Position numbers and translations under genes: made by a program. Under the pieces are notes generated by a model. That model was not told where the DNA came from and did no database searches. It saw nothing but the letters and a program-made list of their open reading frames with translations. A stretch of DNA of 64,000 nucleotides from Streptococcus sp. oral taxon 058 str. F0407. GTDB taxonomy: Bacteria > Bacillota > Bacilli > Lactobacillales > Streptococcaceae. The stretch spans positions 317,215-381,214 of the forward strand of contig NZ_JH378887.1 of NCBI RefSeq assembly GCF_000235485.1, written 5' to 3'. Below, one piece after another: positions 34,488 to 42,209 of this stretch (within the stretch, counting starts at the first letter, position 1; every line of letters starts with the position of its first letter).

Positions 34488-34628
34488 ATGACACTTACAG
34501 CTCAAGAAGCATTTAACCATTTAGACCCACAAGCTTGGACACAAGTTTCCATCGCAGAACGCCTAGAAATCTTGGCAGCTCGATCTTCTCAACATGTTAA
34601 GGCGGTATCACTGCTTGTGAAAGCGTAG
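34488..34628 (+). pseudogene. Remnant of an NAD-dependent dehydrogenase-like gene
   Basis: A 46-codon frame begins at an ATG with AAGAGGAATAG upstream. MTLTAQEAFNHLDPQAWTQ looks like the N-terminus of a family I connect with aldehyde dehydrogenases. After ILAA the frame diverges and stops, while another frame in the same place continues GGITACESVEKYVDNKK. This looks like a deletion that fused the two ends out of frame. A terminator still follows. The family is uncertain. Confidence 0.45.
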
Positions 34629-34644
34629 AAAAATATGTAGACAA

Positions 34645-34673
34645 CAAAAAAAGCTGGCATAGCCAGCTTTCCC
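34645..34673 (-). terminator. Terminator for the metallo-hydrolase gene
   Basis: On the minus strand AAAGCTGGC-TAT-GCCAGCTTT, then TTTTGTTG. A perfect nine-pair stem. Confidence 0.7.
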
Positions 34674-34702
34674 AACAAGCTTTTAATAAAGCTTGTTTTT
34701 TT
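34674..34702 (+). terminator. Terminator for the remnant gene
   Basis: ACAAGCTTT-TAAT-AAAGCTTGT followed by TTTTTT on the plus strand. It stands back to back with the terminator for the opposite strand. Confidence 0.75.
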
Positions 34703-34705
34703 CTA

Positions 34706-35500
34706 CTATTTCAAACCAAGGAATGGTTCATTTAAATCAATCAGTACCTCTCCCATATAATCTGGGAAACTAGTCATCATAGCCTTTTTATATTGACTGA
34801 AGGTCTCTACTTTGCCTAAGGTTTCCTGCGCTAAGTTTAGGTAATCTGTCATGTGTATAAAAACGTCCTTATTTGTTGGTAAACCATGACCTGGTAATAT
34901 GAGATTCCAGTCACGGCCATTTAAGTTGGCTAAAACTTCCTTCCAATTTTCTAACTCTTGTTGAGCAACAAAGAGATGAACGCCGTTGTAAACAATATCC
35001 TGCGTGATAATGACTCCCTGGTCTACCAATTCTAAAGTCGTGATGAAGCTACTTTCAGTATCTGCTACTTTTGCAACACGGATGGTTACACCATCAACCT
35101 CAAAATCTCCCTCATCTAAAATTAAGTTTGGAAGAACAGCTTCTTCTTGAGTTGGGACTAAATCACCCAAGGCTTGTCTGTTACGCTCAATTGATTCTGC
35201 ACCGATTTCATCTAGCTCACTTACCACTTCTTTGATAGCGTAGATTTTTTCACCTTCAAATACAGAGGTACCAAACCAGTGGTCAGGGTGACTGTGTGAG
35301 ATGATGACTTTTGCAATCGGCTTGTTCAAACGATCGATAAAGGCTTTCACTTCCTTAGCGTATGGTAAGAGCATTTGAGTATCAACTACGATTAAATGAT
35401 TTTCTGTTTCAATAATATGTGTGTTGACCAGAGCGCCGTCTTCTGGCGCGGTATAGGTATGGGTAGTAACTTTATCAAATTTTCTGCTTGTCATTGTCAT
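34706..35500 (-). CDS. MBL-fold metallo-hydrolase
   Basis: 264 residues of the metallo-beta-lactamase fold. The zinc motif HSHPDHW is at about residues 70-76, a second metal-site residue occurs in ITQDIVYNG, and LPGHGLP comes later. The substrate is unknown: related proteins act on lactones, thioesters or quinone-type compounds. AAAGGAGATCATTTAT sets ATG 35500 (an alternative at 35494 is less well placed). It is divergent from an HxlR regulator, and this pairing often marks electrophile or quinone detoxification. Confidence 0.82.
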   Translation of the reverse strand: MTMTSRKFDKVTTHTYTAPEDGALVNTHIIETENHLIVVDTQMLLPYAKEVKAFIDRLNKPIAKVIISHSHPDHWFGTSVFEGEKIYAIKEVVSELDEIGAESIERNRQALGDLVPTQEEAVLPNLILDEGDFEVDGVTIRVAKVADTESSFITTLELVDQGVIITQDIVYNGVHLFVAQQELENWKEVLANLNGRDWNLILPGHGLPTNKDVFIHMTDYLNLAQETLGKVETFSQYKKAMMTSFPDYMGEVLIDLNEPFLGLK

Positions 35501-35565
35501 ATAAATGATCTCCTTTAATTTTTCTTGCTTTTTTCAAGCTATGGATATATAATATCATCGATAGT

Positions 35566-35580
35566 TACTTTTGAAAAGTA
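35566..35580. promoter_or_regulatory. Palindrome between the MBL and HxlR genes
   Basis: TACTTTT-G-AAAAGTA is a perfect palindrome with one central base. It probably serves as one operator half of the divergent promoters. Confidence 0.55.
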
Positions 35581-35597
35581 TGCACCTTAAAGTGCCC

Positions 35598-35617
35598 TAG
35601 TAACCAAAAAGTTACTA
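35598..35617. promoter_or_regulatory. Inverted repeat operator for the HxlR regulator
   Basis: TAGTAAC-CAAAAA-GTTACTA: perfect seven-base arms. GTTAC also occurs at 35565-35569 beside the first palindrome, so the motif GTTACT recurs across the spacer. These fit an HxlR dimer site; binding is inferred. Confidence 0.5.
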
Positions 35618-35668
35618 TTGCTTGTTTTCAAAGAAAGTTCAACGATATTTTAAAAAATAGGAGAAGAT

Positions 35669-36004
35669 ATGACTAGTAAAAAACTACCAAAAGATTTACC
35701 AGCTTGCCCAATAGAAACAACCTTGCTTCTTATTAGTAGCAAATGGAATATTCTTATCCTGCGTGATTTAATGGAGGGAACGAAGCGCTTTGGAGAATTA
35801 AAACGATCAATTGGTCTCATCAGTCAAAAAGTTTTAACAGCTAGCTTGCGAGACCTAGAAAATAAGTCTATTGTTGACCGAAAGGTCTACGCAGAGGTAC
35901 CTCCTCGTGTTGAATACTCTCTGACTGAATTGGGTCGTTCCTTAAAGCCAATCCTAGATTCAATGTGGGATTGGGGGAGTTGGTATCAAGATCAACAATC
36001 GTAA
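35669..36004 (+). CDS. HxlR-family transcriptional regulator
   Basis: 111 residues with a winged helix-turn-helix: CPIETTLLLISSKWNILILRDL, then GTKRFGELKRSIGLISQKVLTASLRDLE and the wing VPPRVEYSLTELG. HxlR proteins sense electrophiles, quinones or other small molecules. A lone Cys in LPACPIE (about residue 12) matches the conserved N-terminal Cys used by redox-sensing members. It is divergent from the metallo-hydrolase and ends at a clear terminator. Regulation of its neighbour is inferred. Confidence 0.88.
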   Translation: MTSKKLPKDLPACPIETTLLLISSKWNILILRDLMEGTKRFGELKRSIGLISQKVLTASLRDLENKSIVDRKVYAEVPPRVEYSLTELGRSLKPILDSMWDWGSWYQDQQS

Positions 36005-36008
36005 TCAG

Positions 36009-36047
36009 AAAAACCTTAGACGTGAGTGCCATCGTCTAAGGTTTTTA
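36009..36047 (+). terminator. Terminator after the HxlR gene
   Basis: AAAAACCTTAGACG-TGAGTGCCAT-CGTCTAAGGTTTTTA: a 13- to 14-pair stem and a T run. Confidence 0.85.
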
Positions 36048-36143
36048 TATTGTATTGCCCTCAAAAAGTGAGTTTTTGTGTTTAAGTTTTGGGGTGCAGT
36101 TCATTCAGAAGGGTCGTTTTTTCTATCGTAGTGCTAAGACTAC

Positions 36144-36174
36144 AAAAAAAAGCCTTGATAACCAAGGCTTTTTC
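36144..36174 (-). terminator. Terminator of the 6S-tRNA-Lys unit
   Basis: AAAAAAAGCCTTG-ATAA-CCAAGGCTTTTT; on the minus strand it ends in a T run. The stem is about 12 pairs. Confidence 0.8.
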
Positions 36175-36187
36175 CTGTTGATTTAGA

Positions 36188-36260
36188 TGCCCCCTGCAGG
36201 GCTCGAACCTGCGACCCATAGATTAAGAGTCTACTGCTCTACCAACTGAGCTAAGGAGGC
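36188..36260 (-). tRNA. tRNA-Lys (anticodon CUU)
   Basis: A 73-nt cloverleaf on the minus strand. The acceptor GCCTCCT pairs with AGGGGGC (one G-U), and the discriminator is A. The D-arm is GCTCAGTTGGTAGAGC, the anticodon loop is CTCTTAA (CTT), and the T-arm is GCAGGTTCGAGCCCTGC. It begins four bases after the T-run of the upstream RNA, so the two may be cotranscribed. CUU reads AAG. Confidence 0.92.
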
Positions 36261-36264
36261 AAAT

Positions 36265-36460
36265 AAAAAGCTGTATTGGTGCCGAAACTTCACGGTTTGT
36301 ATTGAACCCGCGCAATTAAGCAGGTGGGCAACTCGCTCTAACTGAAGCTGTTTCCGTGTGAGACGGCCTACATGCTGTTAGAAGACTTTTGTTTCCCTAA
36401 TAATACAAAAAATAGTCGGTCAACACTTAAATGTGAAGTCGTACACCACAGCGTTTCTAT
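36265..36460 (-). ncRNA. ssrS: Probable 6S RNA
   Basis: A gene-free 196-nt stretch behind a strong promoter, which is 6S size. Its ends pair: GCTGTGGTG near the 5' end with CACC(AAT)ACAGC at the 3' end, followed at once by TTTTT. Inside, CACGG/CCGTG and AGC.TGTAGGCCG/CGG..ACC..TACAGCT allow further helices around an open centre. It lies next to rarA, where 6S RNA is found in several Firmicutes. 6S binds the housekeeping RNA polymerase and mimics an open promoter. I could not run a covariance search, so the call rests on position, size and pairing. Confidence 0.68.
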
Positions 36461-36466
36461 GTTTAT

Positions 36467-36494
36467 ATAATACCACTTTTTCAAAAAAAATCAA
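36467..36494 (-). promoter_or_regulatory. Promoter of the 6S-like RNA
   Basis: On the minus strand TTGATT, a 16-base spacer, then TGG-TATTAT (36467-36472, extended -10). It lies 28 bases past the rarA stop. Confidence 0.7.
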
Positions 36495-36522
36495 GGGAAA
36501 ATTAAAATTTTTGAAAAGGATT

Positions 36523-37794
36523 TCACAAATTTCGTAATTTATCAATGGTTTCCTTGCGTTGAGCCAGGGCCCGTTCGTATTTTCCACTATCTTCTGGAGA
36601 AAAGTAGTGATGGTCACGGATTTTTTCTGGCAGATAGTCTTGCTTGACCCAATTTTCAGGATAGTTATGAGGATAGAGATAGTCTTGGGCATTCCCCAGT
36701 TCCTTGCTTCCGTTGTAGTGACCATCTCGCAGATGGCGTGGAATGGGCAAATGCCCTGATGTTTTGAGGTCAGCAAGAGCCTTGTCCATAGCCACATAGG
36801 CAGAGTTAGATTTTGGAGAAAGGGCCAAATCAATCACAACATTAGCAATGAGGATGCGAGCTTCTGGAAAACCAATCCTTTGTGCAGCATCTAGAGCAGT
36901 CACGGTATGAATCTGGGCCTCGGGATTGGCCAAACCGATATCTTCATAAGCGATAACAGTCAAGCGACGAGCTAGGCTAGGGAGGTCACCTGCTTCAATC
37001 AAGCGGGCAGCGTAGTGGAGACTGGCATCCACATCCGAGCCACGGATGGATTTTTGCAGGGCGGAGAGGACATCGTAGTGTCCATCTCCATCCTTGTCCA
37101 TAGTAATATAACTCCTTTGTAGGCTATTTTCCATGATATCAAGAGTGATATGGCGGATGCCCTTATCATTCTCAGGGGTAGAGAGAACAGCCAAATCTAG
37201 TGAATTAAAGGCAGAACGCAAGTCTCCATTGGTAGAGGTTGCGATGAAATCCAGCGCGTCCTCATCTAGCTCAACCGGGAAGTCAAATCCTCGTTCAGGA
37301 TTAGTGAGAGCGATTTGAATGGCCTCTTTGACATCTTGATTGGACAAGGGTTCGAGTTCAAAAATCTGGACACGGCTACGAATGGCAGGAGTGACAGAAA
37401 AGAAGGGATTTTCCGTTGTAGCCCCAATCATGATGACCAGTCCACTTTCCAAGAGTGGCAGGAGAAAGTCTTGCTTGGTTTTATCGAGACGATGAATCTC
37501 GTCTAGTAACAGGACTAATCCTCCAGAGAATTTGGCTTCTTCAGCGATTTCTTGGAGGCGTTTTTTACTATCAACAGTGGCATTGAAGGTCCGAAAGGCA
37601 TACTTGGTCGTTCCAGCGATGGCAGAGGCGATACTAGTCTTGCCGATTCCTGGAGGTCCGTAGAGAATCATGGAGGACAGACGATTGGTTTCCACCATGC
37701 GACGGATAATTTTTCCAGGTCCGACCAGATGCTTCTGACCGATGACCTGGTCGATGGTTTTGGGGCGCATGCGAAGCGCGAGATTGTCTGGCAT
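36523..37794 (-). CDS. rarA: Replication-associated recombination protein RarA (MgsA)
   Basis: 423 residues, an AAA+ ATPase of the clamp-loader/RuvB group that acts at stalled replication forks. Walker A is GPPGIGKTSIA, Walker B is LLLDEIHRL, sensor 1 is IGATTENP, and a long C-terminal oligomerisation domain includes DLPSLARRLTVIAYEDIGLA and RHLRDGHY. I chose ATG 37794, with AAAGGA five bases upstream and the standard MPDNLALRMRP start. A longer start is less likely. Divergent from the DUF3013 gene. Confidence 0.93.
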   Translation of the reverse strand: MPDNLALRMRPKTIDQVIGQKHLVGPGKIIRRMVETNRLSSMILYGPPGIGKTSIASAIAGTTKYAFRTFNATVDSKKRLQEIAEEAKFSGGLVLLLDEIHRLDKTKQDFLLPLLESGLVIMIGATTENPFFSVTPAIRSRVQIFELEPLSNQDVKEAIQIALTNPERGFDFPVELDEDALDFIATSTNGDLRSAFNSLDLAVLSTPENDKGIRHITLDIMENSLQRSYITMDKDGDGHYDVLSALQKSIRGSDVDASLHYAARLIEAGDLPSLARRLTVIAYEDIGLANPEAQIHTVTALDAAQRIGFPEARILIANVVIDLALSPKSNSAYVAMDKALADLKTSGHLPIPRHLRDGHYNGSKELGNAQDYLYPHNYPENWVKQDYLPEKIRDHHYFSPEDSGKYERALAQRKETIDKLRNL

Positions 37795-37909
37795 AGCAGT
37801 CCTTTCTAACATGGATTTTCTGATGTATATGTGGTAAGATGGTAGTATCTATTTTAGCATATTTCCGAGCAATCGGGGCGATTAAAGAGTCGCATAGAAA
37901 GAGGACAAA

Positions 37910-38380
37910 ATGGCAACATACGGATTTTTAGATGTTTTAGAGGAAGAATTGGACAAGAACTTTCCTTTTGACTTTGAGATTAGCTGGGATAAGCGCAATC
38001 ATGCGGTTGAAGTGAGTTTTCTATTAGAGGCGCAAAATGCTGCAGGTGTGGAGATGGTGGATGAAGAGGGAGAGGTTTCCTCAGAAGATGTTCTCTTTGA
38101 AGAAGCAGTGCTTTTTTACAATCCTGCCAAATCAACGATTAATGAAGAAGACTATTTGACTGTCATTCCTTATCTGCCGAAGAAAGGATTTTCTCGTGAA
38201 TTTTTAGCCTATTTTGCCCTTTTCCTCAAAGATACTGCCGAGGTTGGGCTGGATGCACTCATGGACTTTTTGGAAGACCCAGAAGCAGAAGAATTTGTCA
38301 TGGACTGGAACCAAGAAGTCTTTGAAGAAGGAAAAGTTGGCTTGGAAGAAGTAGAATTTTACCCTTATCCGAGATACTAG
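37910..38380 (+). CDS. DUF3013 family protein
   Basis: 156 residues, strongly acidic and soluble, with no membrane segment. It starts MATYGFLDVLEEELDKNFPFDFEI and contains FYNPAKSTINEEDYLTVIPY. It matches what I recall of DUF3013 proteins confined to streptococci and relatives; function unknown. AGAGGACAAA precedes the ATG. It is followed 18 bases later by an M50-like membrane protein and so probably heads that operon. Confidence 0.75.
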   Translation: MATYGFLDVLEEELDKNFPFDFEISWDKRNHAVEVSFLLEAQNAAGVEMVDEEGEVSSEDVLFEEAVLFYNPAKSTINEEDYLTVIPYLPKKGFSREFLAYFALFLKDTAEVGLDALMDFLEDPEAEEFVMDWNQEVFEEGKVGLEEVEFYPYPRY

Positions 38381-38398
38381 GAGTTGGTTAGAGATTTT

Positions 38399-39466
38399 AT
38401 GAAAAAAATTGGGACTTATTTGATCTATGTGCTAGCTTTTGTCTTTATTATGCTAGCTTTTGCTTGTGGAACTATCGCATTTGCAGAGTTGGGGTATTCC
38501 GCAGTTTTAGCCTTTACTTTTGGTTATTCCTTTGCTCTTCTAAGCATGTATTTAATCTTTATTCTTCATGAGCTGGGTCATGCTTTTTGTGGCTACTTGA
38601 CAGGCTATCGGCTGGTGGCTTTTGGATTAGGACATTTTCTTTTGACCAAAAAGTCAGGCAGGTTTCATCTTAGTCGAACAGCCGTTCTGAAAAATGTTGG
38701 TGCTCAGTACATTGGATTGAAAGAAGATGAAAGTGATCAAAGAATCATCCTGATGCTTTCAGGAGGCTTGATGGTCCATCTCAGCTTGATATTATTGGCG
38801 ATATTGTTTGGATTTTTGACAAGAAGCTGGTATTTTGCTGGTACTTGGATTTTTCTGAATTTATCTTTCTTCCTAAACAACGCTTTGCCAGTCGGTATCA
38901 CCGATGGAGCAAAAATCTGGGAATTGCGACAACACCCTGAAAATACGAAATACGCCTACATGGTGTTGAGGCATTCTGCCCAGACCTTGTTAGCTCCTCA
39001 AGAATATGACTTGAAAGACTTTACCATGCCTGTTGATGAGGATGCGAGAGGGAGTTTTGCAGAAAGTATTGAAACTCTTCAGGGAGTGGTTTTCATATTG
39101 GATGGTCATTTAGAGGCAGCTAAAAAGCTATTTCAATCTTTACTAGAGAGAACAGAACACTCGCTGTCTGAAACTTTTTGCCAACTATACCTTCTTCAAA
39201 TCGCCTTGCTAGAAGGTGATAATGAGAAAGCGGAGGAATATGCAAGTATTCGAAGCGTCAAATCCTTTTTATCTCTAAAAATGGCAGATGTGCAAATGAT
39301 TCAAGCATGGTATCAATTTAAAGTTAAGAATGATGTAGCTCAAACTCGCAAGGCTATGAAGATTGCTAGACAGAAAATGAATAGCAGCCGGATGTTACGG
39401 GATGAGCAATGTTACTATGAAAACTGGTTAGCAGAGCTGGAAAAGGCATTAGCCGAAGGAGTCTAA
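38399..39466 (+). CDS. M50-type (site-2 protease-like) membrane protein with helical C-terminus
   Basis: 355 residues. Membrane segments at about 4-26 and 34-56 lead into HELGH (57-61), the zinc motif of intramembrane metalloproteases. Further segments end in NALPVGITDG (161-170), which matches the second motif with its metal-ligand Asp. The second half (about 210-350) is soluble and helical with TPR-like spacing. The family is like the M50 proteins of Gram-positives, but the substrate is unknown. A leading TTG would add five residues; ATG 38399 is preferred. GGAG lies upstream, and the next gene starts one base after the stop. Confidence 0.72.
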   Translation: MKKIGTYLIYVLAFVFIMLAFACGTIAFAELGYSAVLAFTFGYSFALLSMYLIFILHELGHAFCGYLTGYRLVAFGLGHFLLTKKSGRFHLSRTAVLKNVGAQYIGLKEDESDQRIILMLSGGLMVHLSLILLAILFGFLTRSWYFAGTWIFLNLSFFLNNALPVGITDGAKIWELRQHPENTKYAYMVLRHSAQTLLAPQEYDLKDFTMPVDEDARGSFAESIETLQGVVFILDGHLEAAKKLFQSLLERTEHSLSETFCQLYLLQIALLEGDNEKAEEYASIRSVKSFLSLKMADVQMIQAWYQFKVKNDVAQTRKAMKIARQKMNSSRMLRDEQCYYENWLAELEKALAEGV

Positions 39467-39467
39467 C

Positions 39468-39854
39468 ATGGAAATAGAGATTTCTGATTTTACAGGTTGC
39501 AAGATTGCTTTGTTTTGTGGGGATAAGCTTTTGACTATCTTACGCGATGATAAGGCAAGCATTCCCTGGCCCAATATGTGGGAGTTACCAGGTGGTGGTC
39601 GAGAGGGTGATGAAAGTCCTTTTGAGTGCGTAGCACGTGAAGTTTTTGAGGAACTGGGGATTCATTTGACTGAAGATTGTCTGCTTTGGAGCAAGGTTTA
39701 CCCAAGTATGCTTTTTGCAGACAAATATTCCGTTTTTCTAGTTGGTCAGTTGACAAAGGCTCAGTTTAACAGTATTGTGTTTGGAGATGAAGGACAGGGC
39801 TACAAATTGATGAGCATTGACGAATTTCTTGGCTCAGATAAGGTTGTACCCTAG
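39468..39854 (+). CDS. Nudix hydrolase
   Basis: 128 residues. The Nudix box GGREGDESPFECVAREVFEELG (about 43-64) has all key Glu residues, so it should hydrolyse a nucleoside-diphosphate-linked compound. It also shows WPNMWELPGG. The substrate is not readable. The ATG lies one base after the M50-like stop, which implies an operon. Confidence 0.85.
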   Translation: MEIEISDFTGCKIALFCGDKLLTILRDDKASIPWPNMWELPGGGREGDESPFECVAREVFEELGIHLTEDCLLWSKVYPSMLFADKYSVFLVGQLTKAQFNSIVFGDEGQGYKLMSIDEFLGSDKVVP

Positions 39855-39891
39855 TTGCAGGAAAGAGTGAGAGATTATATGGAGGAGAATT

Positions 39892-40365
39892 ATGATAACA
39901 CTTGAGAGAGCAGGGACGGAAGATTTAGAAACCATTATTTCTATACAAAGAGCCAGTTTTAAGGCAGTCTATGAGAAATACCAGGATGAGTATGATCCTT
40001 ATCTGGAGGATCGCGAACGAATCAAGTGGAAATTGGTTGAGCGTCCCAATAGTTATTACTATTTTGTTAAAGAAGCGGAAGAGATTTTAGGTTTTCTTCG
40101 CGTTCATACTAACGAGGAACTGACAGAAGCTTGGCTGGGAACAGCAGCGATTTTGCCCCAGTATCAAGGAAAAGGGTATGGATCTAAAGGTTTAAGCTTA
40201 CTGGAAAAAGAATTTCCAACCATCACACAATGGGATTTGTGTACGGTGTTACAGGATGCAGGCATGGTTGCTTTTTACGAGAAAAACGGCTATCGTCAAA
40301 CTCATATCGAGCCTGAAAAAGAAGGCATGGATATGGTCTACATGAAAAAATTGATAGAGAAATAG
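39892..40365 (+). CDS. GNAT-family N-acetyltransferase
   Basis: 157 residues. ILPQYQGKGYGSKGLSLLEKEF (about 85-106) is the acetyl-CoA binding loop, and FYEKNGYRQTHIE the late motif. The N-terminal ERAGTEDLETIISIQRASF is typical. Substrate unknown. GGAGGAGAATT precedes the ATG. It is the likely last gene of the DUF3013-M50-Nudix cluster. Confidence 0.82.
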   Translation: MITLERAGTEDLETIISIQRASFKAVYEKYQDEYDPYLEDRERIKWKLVERPNSYYYFVKEAEEILGFLRVHTNEELTEAWLGTAAILPQYQGKGYGSKGLSLLEKEFPTITQWDLCTVLQDAGMVAFYEKNGYRQTHIEPEKEGMDMVYMKKLIEK

Positions 40366-40372
40366 AAAGGAT

Positions 40373-40461
40373 GGTTCAGTTACATTTCTAAACTGAACCC
40401 GCCCTAAACACGGTGCCAAAAAGATAAACTTCTCTTAGACACAAACGTCTTCAGAGAGTTT
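40373..40461 (+). other. Structured spacer before prmA
   Basis: Two hairpins: GGTTCAGTT/AACTGAACC (40373-40399) and AAACTTCTCT-TAGAC/GTCT-TC-AGAGAGTTT (40426-40461). The second is followed by a T-rich tail. Either the second is the terminator of the acetyltransferase operon, or the pair is a leader for prmA. I do not recognise a known riboswitch. Confidence 0.5.
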
Positions 40462-40503
40462 CCTATTTTGACTTTGTGTTTTTACGGGCTTGGTATCTTA
40501 ATA

Positions 40504-41454
40504 ATGGAAACATGGCAAGAGTTAAAAGTTACAGTTAAGCGTGAGGGAGAGGAGTTGGTTTCCAATCTCTTGATTGAGCTGGGAGCGCAAGGTGTTGCGA
40601 TCGAAGACAGTATGGACTATGTGGGAAATGTCGACCACTTCGGCGAGATTTTTCCAGAGGTCGAGCAGCAAGAAGATATCGTGGTGACAGCCTACTATCC
40701 TGAAACGGTTGATGTAGCAGTGGTTGAGGCAGACTTGCAGGCTCGCTTGGCAGACTTGACGGATTTTATGGATTTGGGAGAGGTTAAGATGGGGACGACT
40801 GCCTTGGCTGAGGAAGACTGGGCAGACAACTGGAAGAAATACTATGAACCCGCTCGTATCACTCATGACTTGACCATCGTTCCCTCATGGACAGACTATG
40901 AGGCGACAGTGGGAGAAAAGATTATCAAGCTAGATCCTGGTATGGCCTTCGGGACAGGAACCCACCCAACAACCAAGATGAGCCTTTTTGCCTTGGAGCA
41001 GGTTCTTCGTGGTGGCGAGACAGTGCTAGATGTGGGGACAGGTTCAGGTGTCCTTTCTATCGCCAGCTCACTTCTAGGTGCCAAGGAAATTTTCGCCTAT
41101 GACCTTGATGATGTGGCGGTTCGGGTTGCTCATGAAAATATTGAGCTCAATCCAGGCATGGAGAATATCCATGTAGCGCCAGGAGACTTGCTCAAGGGTG
41201 TGGAGATTGAGGCAGATGTCATCGTGGCTAATATCTTGGCGGATATTCTCATTCATCTGACCGATGATGCTTATCGCTTGGTCAAGGATGAAGGCTACCT
41301 CATCATGAGTGGCATTATCAAGGACAAGTGGGATATGGTGCGCGAGTCAGCTGAGTCAGCTGGATTTTTCCTCGAAACTCACATGGTTCAAGGGGAATGG
41401 AATGCCTGTGTTTTCAAGAAGACCAAGGATATTTCAGGTGTGATAGGAGGCTAG
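40504..41454 (+). CDS. prmA: Ribosomal protein L11 methyltransferase
   Basis: 316 residues, the usual PrmA length. It trimethylates L11 using AdoMet. [14 protein letters not shown] is the AdoMet site, followed by the [10 protein letters not shown] and VANILADIL motifs. The N-terminal substrate domain starts [14 protein letters not shown] 40504 gives the family N-terminus. No strong ribosome-binding site is seen, and an upstream TTG would add 12 residues unlike the family. It runs into rsmE after one base. Confidence 0.9.
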   Translation: METWQELKVTVKREGEELVSNLLIELGAQGVAIEDSMDYVGNVDHFGEIFPEVEQQEDIVVTAYYPETVDVAVVEADLQARLADLTDFMDLGEVKMGTTALAEEDWADNWKKYYEPARITHDLTIVPSWTDYEATVGEKIIKLDPGMAFGTGTHPTTKMSLFALEQVLRGGETVLDVGTGSGVLSIASSLLGAKEIFAYDLDDVAVRVAHENIELNPGMENIHVAPGDLLKGVEIEADVIVANILADILIHLTDDAYRLVKDEGYLIMSGIIKDKWDMVRESAESAGFFLETHMVQGEWNACVFKKTKDISGVIGG

Positions 41455-41455
41455 C

Positions 41456-42199
41456 ATGCAGCAGTATTTTGTCAAGGGCAGTGCAGTCTCTCCTGTCACC
41501 GTTGAGGACAAGGAAACCAGCAAGCACATGTTTCAGGTTATGCGCCTGAAAGAAGGCGATGAGGTTGTTTTGGTCTTTGATGACGGGATCAAGCATTTGG
41601 CGCGCGTGCAAGATGTGGAGGCTCGTCAGTTGGAACTAATTGAGGAATTGGCAGACAATGTGGAACTGCCCGTCCAAGTGACTATCGCATCAGGCTTTCC
41701 CAAGGGAGACAAGCTGGAGTTCATCACTCAAAAGGTGACAGAACTAGGTGCCAGCCAGATTTGGGCATTTCCTGCCGACTGGTCAGTCGCCAAATGGGAT
41801 GGCAAGAAATTGGGCAAAAAAGCTGAAAAACTTGAAAAAATTGCCCTTGGAGCAGCAGAACAAAGCAAGCGTAATTTGGTCCCAAGTATCACTCTTTTTG
41901 AGAAGAAAGCAGAATTTCTAGCACAATTGGACCAGTTCGACTCGATCGTAGTGGCCTATGAAGAGTCAGCCAAGGAAGGTGAAGCCGCTGCGCTCCTACA
42001 AGCAGTTACTGAACTCAAGAAAGGAGCTAAATTGCTCTTTATCTTTGGTCCAGAAGGTGGTCTTTCACCTGCAGAAATCGAAAGTTTTGAAGCCAAAGGA
42101 GCTGTTTTGGCAGGTCTTGGACCTCGCATTTTGCGAGCAGAAACAGCGCCACTTTACGCCTTATCAGCCCTTAGTGTTTTATTAGAATTAGAGAAATAA
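41456..42199 (+). CDS. rsmE: 16S rRNA m3U1498 methyltransferase
   Basis: 247 residues, SPOUT (trefoil-knot) family. It methylates uridine 1498 (E. coli number) of 16S rRNA. The knot motifs are LLFIFGPEGGLSPAEIESF and LGPRILRAETAPLYAL. The N-terminus MQQYFVKGSA is a PUA-like RNA-binding domain. AGGAGGC precedes the ATG, one base after prmA; this prmA-rsmE pairing is common in Firmicutes. Confidence 0.92.
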   Translation: MQQYFVKGSAVSPVTVEDKETSKHMFQVMRLKEGDEVVLVFDDGIKHLARVQDVEARQLELIEELADNVELPVQVTIASGFPKGDKLEFITQKVTELGASQIWAFPADWSVAKWDGKKLGKKAEKLEKIALGAAEQSKRNLVPSITLFEKKAEFLAQLDQFDSIVVAYEESAKEGEAAALLQAVTELKKGAKLLFIFGPEGGLSPAEIESFEAKGAVLAGLGPRILRAETAPLYALSALSVLLELEK

Positions 42200-42209
42200 G
42201 AGGAAGAAA

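Noticed and set aside
36009-36187. Possible small regulatory RNA between HxlR and tRNA-Lys
   Set aside because: Two terminators explain the hairpins; no promoter is visible in between.
36265-36460. 4.5S/SRP RNA or tmRNA instead of 6S
   Set aside because: The conserved SRP loop (GGUCAGG..GGAAGGAAGCAGC type) and the tmRNA start/tag region are absent; size and end pairing fit 6S better.
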